From: an uncultured Oscillospiraceae bacterium
GTDB taxonomy: Bacteria > Bacillota > Clostridia > Oscillospirales > Oscillospiraceae
Direction: 5' to 3'
NCBI GenBank assembly: GCA_949948775.1
Contig: CATLHC010000004.1
Location: 1 to 57,288 of the forward strand
DNA: 57,288 nt
The translations under genes and the position numbers were made by a program. Positions 45,289 to 53,543 of the stretch are shown here, in pieces (the first letter of the stretch is position 1; the number at the start of each line of letters is the position of its first letter). The notes below the pieces were generated by a model. That model was given only the letters and a program-made list of their open reading frames with translations, was not told the origin of the DNA and ran no database searches.

Positions 45289-46589
45289 GTGAAAAGAAAA
45301 AGACCGTGAGAAAAGCGGAAACCGCGCCCCACACCCAGGCTAGCCCAGAGAAGCTGGAGGCGGCCAAGGCGGAGCTGGCCAAAATGGTGGAGGGGGTCCA
45401 GAACGGCGAAAAGCTGCTGGAGCTGATCGACACCGGCTATAAAAAGGGCAAGCTGTCCTCTGGGGAGATGATGGAGACGCTGGACTCCATCAGCTTGGAG
45501 AGTGAACAGATGGACAAGGTGTACGATGTGATGGAGAATCTGGGTATCGACACCGCCGGAGACGACTTTCCCCCTGAGCTGGACGACGACATTCTGCCCC
45601 CCGCCGCCGAGCTGGAGGAAATCCCGGAAGAGGAAATTGTGGACCCGAATACCCTGGTGGACTCCTTTGCCATCGACGACCCGGTGCGGATGTATCTCAA
45701 GGAGATCGGCAAGGTGGACCTGCTCACCCCCGAGCGGGAGGTGGAGCTGGCGCAGGCCATGGGGGCCGGAGCCGCGGCGCAGGAACAGCTGGCAGAGTTG
45801 GAAAAGTCCGGCGAACCCATCCCCGAGGAGACCCTGAAAGAGCTGAAGAAGAGCATCAAGGGCGGCGAGTGGGCCAAGCAGCAGCTGGCCGAGGCAAACC
45901 TGCGCTTGGTGGTATCCATTGCCAAGCGGTACGTGGGGCGGGGTATGCTGTTTTTGGATCTGATCCAGGAGGGCAACCTGGGCCTCATCAAAGCGGTGGA
46001 GAAGTTTGACTACACCAAGGGGTACAAGTTCTCCACCTACGCCACCTGGTGGATCAGGCAGGCCATCACCCGGGCCATCGCGGATCAGGCCCGGACCATC
46101 CGCATCCCGGTGCACATGGTGGAGACCATCAACAAGGTCATCCGGGTGAACCGGCAGCTGTTGCAGGAGCTGGGCCACGACCCCACCCCGGAGGAGACCG
46201 CCGAGGAGATGGGCATGCCGGTGGAGAAGGTGCGGGAGATCCTCAAAATCGCCCAGGAGCCGGTGTCCCTGGAGACCCCCATCGGCGAGGAGGAGGACAG
46301 TCACCTGGGGGACTTTATCCCCGATGAGGATGCCTCCGAGCCGTCGGAGGCCGCGTCCTTCACGCTGCTGAAGGAGCAGCTGGTGGACGTGCTGTCCACC
46401 CTTACGCCCCGGGAGGAGAAGGTGCTGCGGCTGCGCTTCGGTATCGAGGACGGCAGGACCCGGACCCTGGAGGAAGTGGGCAAGGAGTTCAACGTCACCC
46501 GGGAGCGCATCCGGCAGATTGAGGCCAAGGCGCTGAGAAAGCTGCGCCACCCGTCCAGGAGCAAAAAACTGAAGGACTTTTTGAGTTAA
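45285..46589 (+). CDS. rpoD: RNA polymerase primary sigma factor (SigA/RpoD)
   Basis: The vegetative sigma factor, 434 residues, has an acidic N-terminal region 1.1, then 1.2 ([20 protein letters not shown]). Region 2 follows with [20 protein letters not shown] and [17 protein letters not shown]. Region 3 contains [10 protein letters not shown], and region 4.2 contains [23 protein letters not shown]. The start ATG lies in the dnaG stop (ATGA) with GGAGG 11 bases upstream. The dnaG-rpoD pair is the classic macromolecular-synthesis arrangement. A strong terminator follows. Confidence 0.98.
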   Translation: MSEKKKTVRKAETAPHTQASPEKLEAAKAELAKMVEGVQNGEKLLELIDTGYKKGKLSSGEMMETLDSISLESEQMDKVYDVMENLGIDTAGDDFPPELDDDILPPAAELEEIPEEEIVDPNTLVDSFAIDDPVRMYLKEIGKVDLLTPEREVELAQAMGAGAAAQEQLAELEKSGEPIPEETLKELKKSIKGGEWAKQQLAEANLRLVVSIAKRYVGRGMLFLDLIQEGNLGLIKAVEKFDYTKGYKFSTYATWWIRQAITRAIADQARTIRIPVHMVETINKVIRVNRQLLQELGHDPTPEETAEEMGMPVEKVREILKIAQEPVSLETPIGEEEDSHLGDFIPDEDASEPSEAASFTLLKEQLVDVLSTLTPREEKVLRLRFGIEDGRTRTLEEVGKEFNVTRERIRQIEAKALRKLRHPSRSKKLKDFLS

Positions 46590-46598
46590 ATCTACGTG

Positions 46599-46631
46599 AA
46601 AAACCCGTCTCCAGGTTCGGAGACGGGTTTT
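46599..46631. terminator. Bidirectional terminator after rpoD
   Basis: AAAACCCGTCTCC pairs perfectly with GGAGACGGGTTTT. The plus strand continues with T and the minus strand with several Ts as well. It separates rpoD from the convergent pseudouridine synthase gene. Confidence 0.92.
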
Positions 46632-46638
46632 TGCCGGC

Positions 46639-47529
46639 TTATCGAAACACCCGGTTGAAATCCCTGGGCATCTTAGCCTTGAAGGTGACCTGCTTTCCAG
46701 TGGCGGGGTGGGTGAAGGACAGCTCGTTGGCGTGGAGGCACAAGCGCCCGATGGGGTTGGTGCGGGCGCCATACTGCTTGTCCCCGGCCACGGGACAGCC
46801 CTTTTCCTTCATATGCACCCTGATTTGGTTTTTCCGGCCCGTCTCAATGTTGATATCCAATAAGGCGTACCCGTTCCCAGCCTTGACCACCTGGTAGCTG
46901 GTGATGGCCTCCTTGGCTCCCTTTCCCGGCGCGCCGGAGAAGCTCAGGTGGGTGTCCGTCTCCACCAGAAAAGAGCGGATGGTGTCCCGATCGGGCTTGG
47001 GCACACCCTCCACCACCGCCAGATAGCCCCGGCGGGTGACCATGTCATTCCAGTGGGCCTGAAACAACTCCTTGGTTTCGGGGTCCCGTGCGAACATCAG
47101 CACCCCTGAGGTGTCCCGGTCCAGCCGATGAATTACAAAAATGCGCTCGTCTACCCGCCGGGCCTTTACATAGTCGGTGACCATATGGTAGGCAGTGCGG
47201 GTCTTTTCCTTGTCGTTGGCCACGCTGAGCAGCTTGGCGGGCTTGTTTACCACAATGAGATGCTCGTCCTCGTACAGAATGGGGAAGGGCAGAGTGTCCG
47301 CCCGGGGGGCGGAGGCGGGGAGTATACTCACCTGTTGGCCGGGGGCCAGGGAGGCGTCAAACCGGGAGACGGGAACCCCGTCCACCGCCACCAGCCGCCG
47401 GGACAGCAGAGATTTCACATTATTGCGGCTCTTGCCCTTCACCTGTGAGAGCAAAAAGGGGAGGAGGGTGGTGGGTTCCGCCACTGTATAGACAGGGGCG
47501 TCGCCCCGGCGTTTGCTGTTGTGTTCCAT
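46639..47529 (-). CDS. RluA-family pseudouridine synthase with S4 domain
   Basis: This 296-residue enzyme isomerises uridines in rRNA or tRNA. An N-terminal S4-like RNA-binding part (LPFLLSQVKGKSRNNVKSLL...RRLVAVDG) is followed by the catalytic domain, with the nucleophile Asp in RLDRDTSG, plus DEHLIVVNKPA and ETGRKNQIRVHM. The exact target site cannot be told from sequence. I start it at the ATG that gives MEHNSKRRGD, after GAAGGCGG. The frame is open further upstream but without supporting signals. Confidence 0.9.
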   Translation of the reverse strand: MEHNSKRRGDAPVYTVAEPTTLLPFLLSQVKGKSRNNVKSLLSRRLVAVDGVPVSRFDASLAPGQQVSILPASAPRADTLPFPILYEDEHLIVVNKPAKLLSVANDKEKTRTAYHMVTDYVKARRVDERIFVIHRLDRDTSGVLMFARDPETKELFQAHWNDMVTRRGYLAVVEGVPKPDRDTIRSFLVETDTHLSFSGAPGKGAKEAITSYQVVKAGNGYALLDINIETGRKNQIRVHMKEKGCPVAGDKQYGARTNPIGRLCLHANELSFTHPATGKQVTFKAKMPRDFNRVFR

Positions 47530-47653
47530 AACCGACCGCCTTCTAAAGTATTTTGCCCATTGTATCACAGCAGTTGGGAAAAGTCTACGAAATTCCAACG
47601 GGACAGGCAAGCCTGACCTCTTTGCCTCATAAGCTTGCCAGAGGTGATGCGTT

Positions 47654-47929
47654 GTGGGAGAAAAAGAGGGCCTGCTGCTCCGGGCCTCCCGGCTGTTCGA
47701 CCTGCCTGCCGACGCGCTGGCGGGCGCGCCCCGAGTGGAGGTGATTGGGAACGGCGAACTGCGCATGGGGCCCCACCGGGGCATCCTGGCGTACGGGCCG
47801 GAGGAGATCCACATTTCCGGCGGCAGCGTGGTGGTGCTGGTACGGGGCAGCGGGCTGGAGCTGCGGGTTATGACTCCGGAGGAGCTGCTGATCACGGGAA
47901 CCATCACCGCTGTGGAATTTATGAGGTGA
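47654..47929 (+). CDS. yqfC: Sporulation protein YqfC (YabP family)
   Basis: This 91-residue protein of the YabP/YqfC family matches MGEKEGLLLRASRLFDLPAD, then VEVIGNGELRMGPHRGILAYG and ELLITGTITAVEF. In Bacillus yqfC is transcribed by SigE in the mother cell. It starts with GTG after AGAGGTGATGC. Four bases separate it from yqfD, its regular partner, which supports both calls. It indicates an endospore-former. Confidence 0.9.
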   Translation: MGEKEGLLLRASRLFDLPADALAGAPRVEVIGNGELRMGPHRGILAYGPEEIHISGGSVVVLVRGSGLELRVMTPEELLITGTITAVEFMR

Positions 47930-47933
47930 GGTC

Positions 47934-49190
47934 ATGAAGAAACTCATCAACCTGCTGCGGGGGTATGTGGAACTGGAGGCGTCCGGAGCCTTCCCGGAGC
48001 GGCTTTTGAACCTGTGCGCCCAGAACCGGCTTCAGTTTTGGAAGCTGTGCTGGCTGGACGAGACCAGCTTTACCTTCCGCATCGCGCTCCAGGACCGAAA
48101 ACGGCTGGATGAGCTGGCCCAGCGCGCCATGTGCGAGCTGCGTGAGAAGGGCCGCCGGGGGGCTGCGGTAACGGCGGAGCGGATGATTGAGCGGCGCTGG
48201 GGATTTTTGGCGGGACTGGCGTTCTGTTTTCTGGCGGTGAGTTTTTTGTCCCGGTTCCTACTGGTCGTGGAGGTGACGGGCAATGAGACGGTTCCCACCG
48301 CCGTCATTCTGTCCCAGCTCCAGCGGGTGGGTGTGCGGCCTGGAGCCTACGGCCCCGCCATTCCAGAAAAGGAGGCGGCGAATGAGGCCCTGCTGGGTCT
48401 GCCTGAGCTGAGCTATCTGGCCATCAACATCTATGGTACCCGGGCGGAGGTGGTGGTGCACGAGGTGGAGAAAAAGCCGGAGCTGCTGGAGGAAAAGACG
48501 CCCACCGACGTGGTGGCCCGGGCGGACGGCATCATCGAGCACATCCACACCAGCACGGGCCGCGCCATGTTTCAAGACGGGGATATTGTGGCCAAGGGCG
48601 AGGTGCTCATCAGCGGGGACCTGAATTTGAAGGGACCCGAGTACGGCACGGTGGACCTGGGACACCTGATTGTCCATGCCGCCGGGTCTGTGACGGCCCG
48701 AACCTGGCGCACTTTGGAGGAGGCGGTCCCTCTTGCCGTGCAGGGTAAGGTTTACACCGGGGAGGAGCGACGGGTGTACGGTGTAAAAATTTTGTGGTTC
48801 GACTTGGATTTTTTACAAAACAGTAGCATTTCCCAGGGCAGATATGATAAAATAAGCAAGACCGAGCAGCTGACCCTTTTTGACCGGCCCGTACCCCTGT
48901 GGCTGACCACCACCACGCTGCGGGAATATACCCTGGAAGAGCGGACTATGGACCGGGAGGAGGCCGTGCCGCGGCTGGAGCGGGCGCTTACCACCCGGCT
49001 GGAGGAGCTGATGGAGGCCAACCGGGGAGAGGTCCTCCAGACCGACTTTGTGACGCGGGAGGAGGATGGACGGCTCACGGTCACGCTGCTGGCGGAGTGC
49101 CGGGAGGAGATTGGCCGCACCGTGGAGCGGAGCGGCGAGACGGGGCGCATTTACAGCGCGCCCCAGGACGATATCAACGATAGCGGCTGA
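47934..49190 (+). CDS. yqfD: Sporulation protein YqfD
   Basis: This 418-residue membrane protein has an N-terminal soluble part (MKKLINLLRGYVELEASGAFPERLLNLC), one transmembrane helix near residue 90 (FLAGLAFCFLAVSFLSRFLL), and a large outer domain. That domain has NETVPTAVILSQLQRVGVRPG and ADGIIEHIHTSTGRAMFQDGDIV. It is needed for efficient sporulation in relatives, but its molecular role is unknown. It is followed by phoH after 22 bases, the standard order. Confidence 0.93.
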   Translation: MKKLINLLRGYVELEASGAFPERLLNLCAQNRLQFWKLCWLDETSFTFRIALQDRKRLDELAQRAMCELREKGRRGAAVTAERMIERRWGFLAGLAFCFLAVSFLSRFLLVVEVTGNETVPTAVILSQLQRVGVRPGAYGPAIPEKEAANEALLGLPELSYLAINIYGTRAEVVVHEVEKKPELLEEKTPTDVVARADGIIEHIHTSTGRAMFQDGDIVAKGEVLISGDLNLKGPEYGTVDLGHLIVHAAGSVTARTWRTLEEAVPLAVQGKVYTGEERRVYGVKILWFDLDFLQNSSISQGRYDKISKTEQLTLFDRPVPLWLTTTTLREYTLEERTMDREEAVPRLERALTTRLEELMEANRGEVLQTDFVTREEDGRLTVTLLAECREEIGRTVERSGETGRIYSAPQDDINDSG

Positions 49191-49212
49191 GGGCCGTGCG
49201 AAGGAGACACAA

Positions 49213-50184
49213 ATGACAGAGCAGAGCATCAGCATCGAGCGGATGGAGGAGGCCGTCAACCTGTTCGGCCTGTTTGACGAGAATATCCGCCTGATTGAGC
49301 AGGAACTGGACGTGTCGGTGGTAAACCGGGAGTCTAATTTGAAAATCTCCGGCGAGGGCGAGAACGTCATGTGGGCGGTAAAGGCCATCCAGGGCCTGCT
49401 TACCCTGTCCGCCAAGGGGGAGGCCATCGGCCAGCAGAACGTGCGGTATATCATTGAGCTGGTCCGCTCGGGCAACGAGGGGAAGATTGCCCAGCTGGCG
49501 GGAGATGTGGTGTGCGTCACCGCCAAGGGCAAGCCCATCAAAGCCAAGACCATCGGCCAGCAGAAATATGTGGATGCCATCAAAAGCAATATTGTCACCA
49601 TCGGCGTGGGCCCCGCCGGCACGGGCAAGACCTATCTGGCGGTGGCGGCGGCGGTGGCGGCCTTTCGGGAGAAGCAGATCAACCGCATCATCCTGACCCG
49701 CCCCGCCGTGGAGGCGGGGGAGCGGTTGGGATTCCTGCCCGGCGACCTGCAGTCCAAGGTGGACCCCTATCTGCGGCCCCTGTATGACGCGCTGTTCGAC
49801 ATGCTGGGGGCGGAGACGTATCAGAAGTACGTGGAGCGGGGCAATATCGAGGTGGCGCCGCTGGCCTACATGCGGGGACGGACGCTGGACGACTCGTTCA
49901 TCATTCTGGACGAGGCGCAGAATACCAGCCGGGAGCAGATGAAGATGTTCCTGACCCGGCTGGGGTTTGGGTCTAGAATTGTCATCACCGGTGACGCCAC
50001 CCAGATTGACCTGCCGGCGGACAAGGTGTCCGGCTTGAAAGAGGCTATGCGGGTGCTCAAAGGGGTGGAGGATATCTCCATCTGCCAGCTCACCGGGGCG
50101 GACGTGGTGCGCCACGTCATCGTCCAGCGCATCATCAAAGCCTATGAGGAGGATGAGAAGCGCCGTTCTTCCAAACGGCGGTAG
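49213..50184 (+). CDS. phoH: PhoH-like ATPase (YbeZ type)
   Basis: This 323-residue P-loop ATPase is thought to work with YbeY in rRNA processing and RNA quality control. An N-terminal KH-like part (about 15-100) precedes Walker A GPAGTGKT at 133-140, LTRPAVEAGERLGFLPGDL, and Walker B FIILDEAQN. AAGGAGACAC precedes the ATG. In most Firmicutes the next genes are yqfF (pgpH) and ybeY. Here a repeat, a broken gene and an HTH regulator intervene. Confidence 0.95.
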   Translation: MTEQSISIERMEEAVNLFGLFDENIRLIEQELDVSVVNRESNLKISGEGENVMWAVKAIQGLLTLSAKGEAIGQQNVRYIIELVRSGNEGKIAQLAGDVVCVTAKGKPIKAKTIGQQKYVDAIKSNIVTIGVGPAGTGKTYLAVAAAVAAFREKQINRIILTRPAVEAGERLGFLPGDLQSKVDPYLRPLYDALFDMLGAETYQKYVERGNIEVAPLAYMRGRTLDDSFIILDEAQNTSREQMKMFLTRLGFGSRIVITGDATQIDLPADKVSGLKEAMRVLKGVEDISICQLTGADVVRHVIVQRIIKAYEEDEKRRSSKRR

Positions 50185-50201
50185 GAGGGCCGCCTCCGGC
50201 G

Positions 50202-50445
50202 GGTTACTTTTCCCACGTGGGAAAAGTAACCAAAAGGACGCTTAGGGGGCATCCCGCCCCGTCGCGCTTCGCGCTCCAGGCGGGCTTCCCCCTAAGAACC
50301 CCCTGTTTGCGGGAGAGCACGGTACGGTAGGTTTTGGATGGCCTTCCGGCGTGAGCGGCCTTCGACGCAGGTGCTCCTGTTTGTGCTGCCGCCGGTGTTT
50401 AGACATTGAAAGGTGGGCGGAGCCATATACTGCGCCTGAGTGTTG
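50202..50445 (+). repeat. Structured intergenic repeat, copy A
   Basis: This element of about 244 bases has a homologue at 56477-56729. It opens with a perfect 15-bp palindrome, GGTTACTTTTCCCAC and its complement (50202-50231), then CAAAAG. A second large hairpin, CTTAGGGGG...CCCCCTAAG, spans 50241-50296 with inner GCGC-TTC-GCGC. After it come AACCCCCTG, GGCCTTCGAC, GTGCTGCCGCCGGTG and ACTGCGCCTGAGTG, all shared with copy B. No protein-coding pattern is conserved. It could be a non-coding RNA or a small non-autonomous mobile element. Confidence 0.85.
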
Positions 50446-50494
50446 GGCCGTTCGGCTCATGTTTCTTGGCCCGTACCCTAGGACGGGACAAGCC

Positions 50495-50678
50495 CTAGAG
50501 CTTTTCAAGACAGGCCTCGGTGAGCTGTATCCCCAACTGGAGACCCTGATAAAAAGTTCAAAGACCATGGCCTTTGACCGGGTCATCGCGAAAATAGTCT
50601 GGCCAAAATTTGGGATTTGGTTCAGTGACCAAGTAGCGGTATAATTCTTCTACAATAGTTGGGAATATCGTTGTCCAT
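50495..50678 (-). pseudogene. Broken small-protein gene divergent from an XRE regulator
   Basis: GGAGG lies seven bases before an ATG that opens MDNDIPNYC and stops after 18 codons. Shifting the frame once, near codon 6, gives MDNDIPTIVEELYRYL followed by VTEPNPKFWPDYFRDDPVKG and HGL. A TGA interrupts, and the same frame then continues TFYQGLQLGIQLTEACLEKL to a stop. The joined product would be about 60 residues with a C-terminal F-x-x-G-x-x-L-G-x-Q-L, like the DUF6809-like protein of the first module. A strong promoter still precedes it. I read it as a decayed gene with one frameshift and one nonsense change; a sequencing error is possible. Confidence 0.6.
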
Positions 50679-50694
50679 TGTAATTCCTCCTGGA

Positions 50695-50746
50695 TACGTA
50701 CTTTCTTGTACGTATTATTATAGCACGGCATCTTTGTACGTGCCAA
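50695..50746 (-). promoter_or_regulatory. Promoter of the broken gene with an XRE operator dyad
   Basis: On the minus strand TTGGCA (50741-50746) and TATAAT (50717-50722) are 18 bases apart, with an extended TG before the -10. Downstream of it a perfect dyad, TACGTAC-N6-GTACGTA, covers 50695-50714. A further half-site, GTACGTG, lies at 50736-50742 in the spacer. The divergent XRE gene starts 16 bases beyond, so this is its probable operator. Confidence 0.75.
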
Positions 50747-50761
50747 TGGGGATGTGGTAAA

Positions 50762-50980
50762 ATGATTTTTAATGACCGACTGAAAATATTGCGGATAGAG
50801 AAAGGATTGACACAGGAGGAGGCTGCTGGTACACTCGAGTTTAATTACCGCCATTACCAGCGGCTGGAGGCCGATGGACACTTGCCGAACTATAAAAGTC
50901 TGCTTCAAATTGCCAATTTTTTTGAAGTGTCGGTGGACTGGCTCATGGGCCGCACCGACAACCGGGAGGTCAACCGATAA
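50762..50980 (+). CDS. XRE-family HTH regulator inserted between phoH and ybeY
   Basis: This 72-residue HTH_3 protein has FNDRLKILRIEKGLTQEEAA, FNYRHYQRLEADGHLPNYKS and LLQIANFFEVSVDWLMGRTD. GGGGATGTGG precedes the ATG. Its TAA shares the final A with the ybeY ATG, so ybeY translation is coupled to it. It probably binds the TACGTAC dyad upstream and controls itself, and formerly the broken divergent gene (inference). Confidence 0.88.
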   Translation: MIFNDRLKILRIEKGLTQEEAAGTLEFNYRHYQRLEADGHLPNYKSLLQIANFFEVSVDWLMGRTDNREVNR

Positions 50981-51468
50981 TGCCCAAACATGATATTATC
51001 ATCTCCGCCGATGTGCCCGGCGTGGAGGAGGACGTGCGGCCGTTTCTCCGCAAGGTCATCCAGATCGCCCTGGACGCGGAAGGGGTGGAAATTCCATGTG
51101 AAGTAAATGTACTTGTCACCGGTGACGCGGGCATCCGCCAGATCAATCTGGACATGCGGCAGGTGGACGCCTCCACCGATGTGCTGTCCTTTCCCATGTT
51201 CGATTTGGCTCCGGGGGACAAGCCCTCGGAAGAGGACGCCGACCCGGCCACCGGGCTGGTGCCCCTGGGGGACATGTGTATTTCCCTGGAGCGGGCAAAG
51301 GCCCAGGCCGAGGAGTACGGCCACCCGATAGACAGGGAGCTGGCCTATCTGGCGGTGCACTCGGTGCTCCACCTGCTGGGCTACGACCATCTGGACGAGG
51401 GACCCATGAAGGTCCAAATGCGGGAGCGGGAGGAGGCCGTTATGGCGGAGCTGGGACTGGAAAGATAG
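50980..51468 (+). CDS. ybeY: Endoribonuclease YbeY
   Basis: This zinc endoribonuclease takes part in 16S rRNA 3' maturation and ribosome quality control. The 162 residues contain the metal site H-x3-H-x5-H (HSVLHLLGYDH) near residues 122-132 and the upstream family motif INLDMRQVDASTDVLSFPM. Its start overlaps the XRE stop by one base. No separate ribosome site is obvious, which fits translational coupling. Confidence 0.95.
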   Translation: MPKHDIIISADVPGVEEDVRPFLRKVIQIALDAEGVEIPCEVNVLVTGDAGIRQINLDMRQVDASTDVLSFPMFDLAPGDKPSEEDADPATGLVPLGDMCISLERAKAQAEEYGHPIDRELAYLAVHSVLHLLGYDHLDEGPMKVQMREREEAVMAELGLER

Positions 51469-51532
51469 AAAATCAAGCGCGGCCACGCTCAACGCTGCGG
51501 AAAACAAAAAGGAAAGTTGAGGATCACCTAAA

Positions 51533-52426
51533 ATGAACATCAAAAAGAGCGGAATCATCACCATCTGCGGACGGCCCAACGTGGGCAAGTCCACCCTAAC
51601 CAACACCTTGGCGGGGGAGAAGATTGCCATCGTCTCCCCCAAGCCCCAGACCACCCGCAACCGAATCTGTGCTGTTTTGAATCGGGGAGAAAGCCAATTC
51701 GTGTTTGTGGACACGCCGGGGCTGCATAAGGCGCGGACCCGCTTGGGGGACTATATGGTGAAGGTGGTGCGCCAGAGCGTGGCGGACGTGGACGGTGTCA
51801 TGCTGCTGGTGGAGCCGGTGGACCACATCGGCAAGCCCGAGGAGGAGCTGATCTCCCGCATCAAGGCGCTGGGGGCGCCTGCCGCGCTGGTCATCAACAA
51901 GATTGACACGGTGGAGAAGGAAAAGCTGCTGTCCGTGATGGCGGTGTACGGCGCGGCCCATGACTGGGACGCGGTGGTGCCCATCTCGGCCAAGACGGGC
52001 GAGGGTGTGGACGAGCTGCTGGAGGTGCTGGGTACATGGCTGCCCGAGGGACCCCAGCTGTTCCCAGACGGGGCAATCACCGACCAGCCGGAGCGGCAGA
52101 TCATGGCGGAGATCGTCCGGGAGAAGCTGCTGCGGGAGTTGGACAAGGAGATTCCCCATGGCACGGCGGTGGAGGTGACCAAGTTCTCCCAGCGGGACAA
52201 CGACATCATCGACTGCCATGTGACCATATACTGTGAAAAAGCCTCCCACAAGGGCATCATCATCGGCAAGGGTGGGGGAATGCTGAAGAAGATCAGCACC
52301 CAGGCCCGGCAGGATATGGAGGCGTTCATGGGGGCCAAGGTGTACCTGGAGACCTGGGTGAAGGTGAAGGAGAACTGGCGGGACAACCCCGCCGCCATCC
52401 AGAACTTCGGCTACAAGGAGGACTAG
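51533..52426 (+). CDS. era: GTPase Era
   Basis: Era binds the 3' end of 16S rRNA and is needed for 30S assembly. The 297 residues carry G1 GRPNVGKST, G3 DTPGLHK, G4 NKID and a C-terminal KH domain with GIIIGKGGGMLKKI. It is separated from ybeY by 64 bases; dgkA and cdd, often found here in Bacilli, are absent. The ribosome site (GTTGAGGATCACC) is ordinary. Confidence 0.97.
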   Translation: MNIKKSGIITICGRPNVGKSTLTNTLAGEKIAIVSPKPQTTRNRICAVLNRGESQFVFVDTPGLHKARTRLGDYMVKVVRQSVADVDGVMLLVEPVDHIGKPEEELISRIKALGAPAALVINKIDTVEKEKLLSVMAVYGAAHDWDAVVPISAKTGEGVDELLEVLGTWLPEGPQLFPDGAITDQPERQIMAEIVREKLLRELDKEIPHGTAVEVTKFSQRDNDIIDCHVTIYCEKASHKGIIIGKGGGMLKKISTQARQDMEAFMGAKVYLETWVKVKENWRDNPAAIQNFGYKED

Positions 52427-52489
52427 AATTTCCCTGACATAATCACCCCGTCCCTGTCCATGCTAATGGCATGGACAGGAGGGACGGCG

Positions 52490-52663
52490 TTGAACACATC
52501 GTATTGGAACCTGTTTTGGACCACCGGGATGCCGGAGGCGTGGCTCATGAGCCGCAATCAAGCGGATATGCCGAAGCCCGCGCAGCGCCCGGAGGAACCG
52601 GACCGGACGGCGGACCTCCGGCCCGGCCCGACGGGCGGCGTTTCCGCCGGAGTGCGGGGCTGA
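52490..52663 (+). CDS. YqzL-like small protein
   Basis: This 57-residue protein starts at a TTG six bases after AGGAGGG. Its first part, SYWNLFWTTGMPEAWLMSR, fits the YqzL pattern (W-x-x-F-x-x-T-G-x-x-x-x-Y/W-L). In Bacillus yqzL lies exactly between era and recO, as here. The remaining 35 residues are Pro/Arg-rich and unlike the short Bacillus protein. Function is unknown. Position and ribosome site are the main support. Confidence 0.7.
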   Translation: MNTSYWNLFWTTGMPEAWLMSRNQADMPKPAQRPEEPDRTADLRPGPTGGVSAGVRG

Positions 52664-52676
52664 TTTGAATCAAACT

Positions 52677-52699
52677 GTTCCGGCGGTCGCCGCCGGAAC
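52677..52699 (+). promoter_or_regulatory. GC-rich hairpin before recO
   Basis: GTTCCGGCGG pairs perfectly with CCGCCGGAAC around TCG. No T-run follows, so it is not a standard terminator. It ends about 18 bases before the recO ATG and could slow transcription or affect recO translation. Confidence 0.5.
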
Positions 52700-52717
52700 C
52701 TACATAGGAGCGTTTTT

Positions 52718-53473
52718 ATGCACCTGACGACCAATGCCCTCGTGCTGCGCGAGGTGAACTACAAGGAGTCGGACAAAATCCTCACCCTGCTCACCGAAGA
52801 GGTGGGCAAGCTCACCGTGTCCGCCCGAGGGTGCCGGAGGAAGGGCAGTCCCATCGCCGCGGCCTGCCAGCTGCTGGCCTGGGGAGAGTTTACCTTGTAT
52901 GAATACAACGGGCTGTGGTCAGTGAAGGAGACCGCTTCTGAGCGGCTGTTTGACGGAATACGGGAGGACCTGGAAAAAATTGCCCTTGCCAGCTATTTTG
53001 TAGAGGTGACCGAGGCACTGGCGGAGGAGGGACAGCCTGAGCCGGGACTGCTGACGGTGACGCTGAATTGCCTTCACGCCTTGGACAAGATGAACCTGCC
53101 TCTGTCCCAGGTCAAGACCGCTTTTGAGTGGCGCTCCATGGCTCTGGCGGGGTATGAGCCGCAAATTGAGCGGTGCGGGGTGTGCGGCAGGCCGGAGCCA
53201 AAGGAACCCCATATCCATCTGGGGGAGGGGATGGTCCACTGTGCCGCCTGCCGGGATAAGCTGGGGGAGGGGGTGTCCATGCCGCTGACCACGGCGGCGC
53301 TGGCCGCTCTGCGGCACATCACCTGGGGACCCCGAAAGCGGCTGCTGTCCTTCCGGCTGGACGCGGATGGGCTGCGGCGTTTGTCCCAGGCGTCGGAGGC
53401 GTATCTCATGACGAGACTGGAGCGGGGATTCCGCACATTAGACTTTTACAAGCGGCTGAGCCCGGAGGGCTGA
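52718..53473 (+). CDS. recO: DNA repair protein RecO
   Basis: RecO loads RecA onto SSB-coated DNA together with RecR. The 251 residues have an N-terminal OB fold (TTNALVLREVNYKESDKILTLLTEEVGKL) and a four-cysteine zinc site (CGVCG...CAAC) near residues 148-172. TAGGAGCG precedes the ATG. It follows era and the yqzL-like gene in the standard order. Confidence 0.95.
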   Translation: MHLTTNALVLREVNYKESDKILTLLTEEVGKLTVSARGCRRKGSPIAAACQLLAWGEFTLYEYNGLWSVKETASERLFDGIREDLEKIALASYFVEVTEALAEEGQPEPGLLTVTLNCLHALDKMNLPLSQVKTAFEWRSMALAGYEPQIERCGVCGRPEPKEPHIHLGEGMVHCAACRDKLGEGVSMPLTTAALAALRHITWGPRKRLLSFRLDADGLRRLSQASEAYLMTRLERGFRTLDFYKRLSPEG

Positions 53474-53543
53474 GGCTCGGAGAAAAAACGGCCGAACCTG
53501 GCCGCGCCAAAACATATTTTTAAATAATTTTGAGGGACATGCT

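Noticed and set aside
50351-50644. A 97-residue frame within repeat copy A and the region after it
   Set aside because: The frame is not kept in the second repeat copy, lacks a good ribosome site, and runs antisense through the broken small gene.
50495-50678. Selenocysteine or programmed readthrough at the TGA of the broken small gene
   Set aside because: A frameshift is also needed upstream, and no SECIS-like hairpin was seen just after the TGA. Decay is simpler.
50558-50908. A 116-residue minus-strand frame running across the XRE gene and operator
   Set aside because: Its first half is antisense to the XRE gene. Only its last part has coding character, and that belongs to the broken small gene starting at the ATG at 50678.
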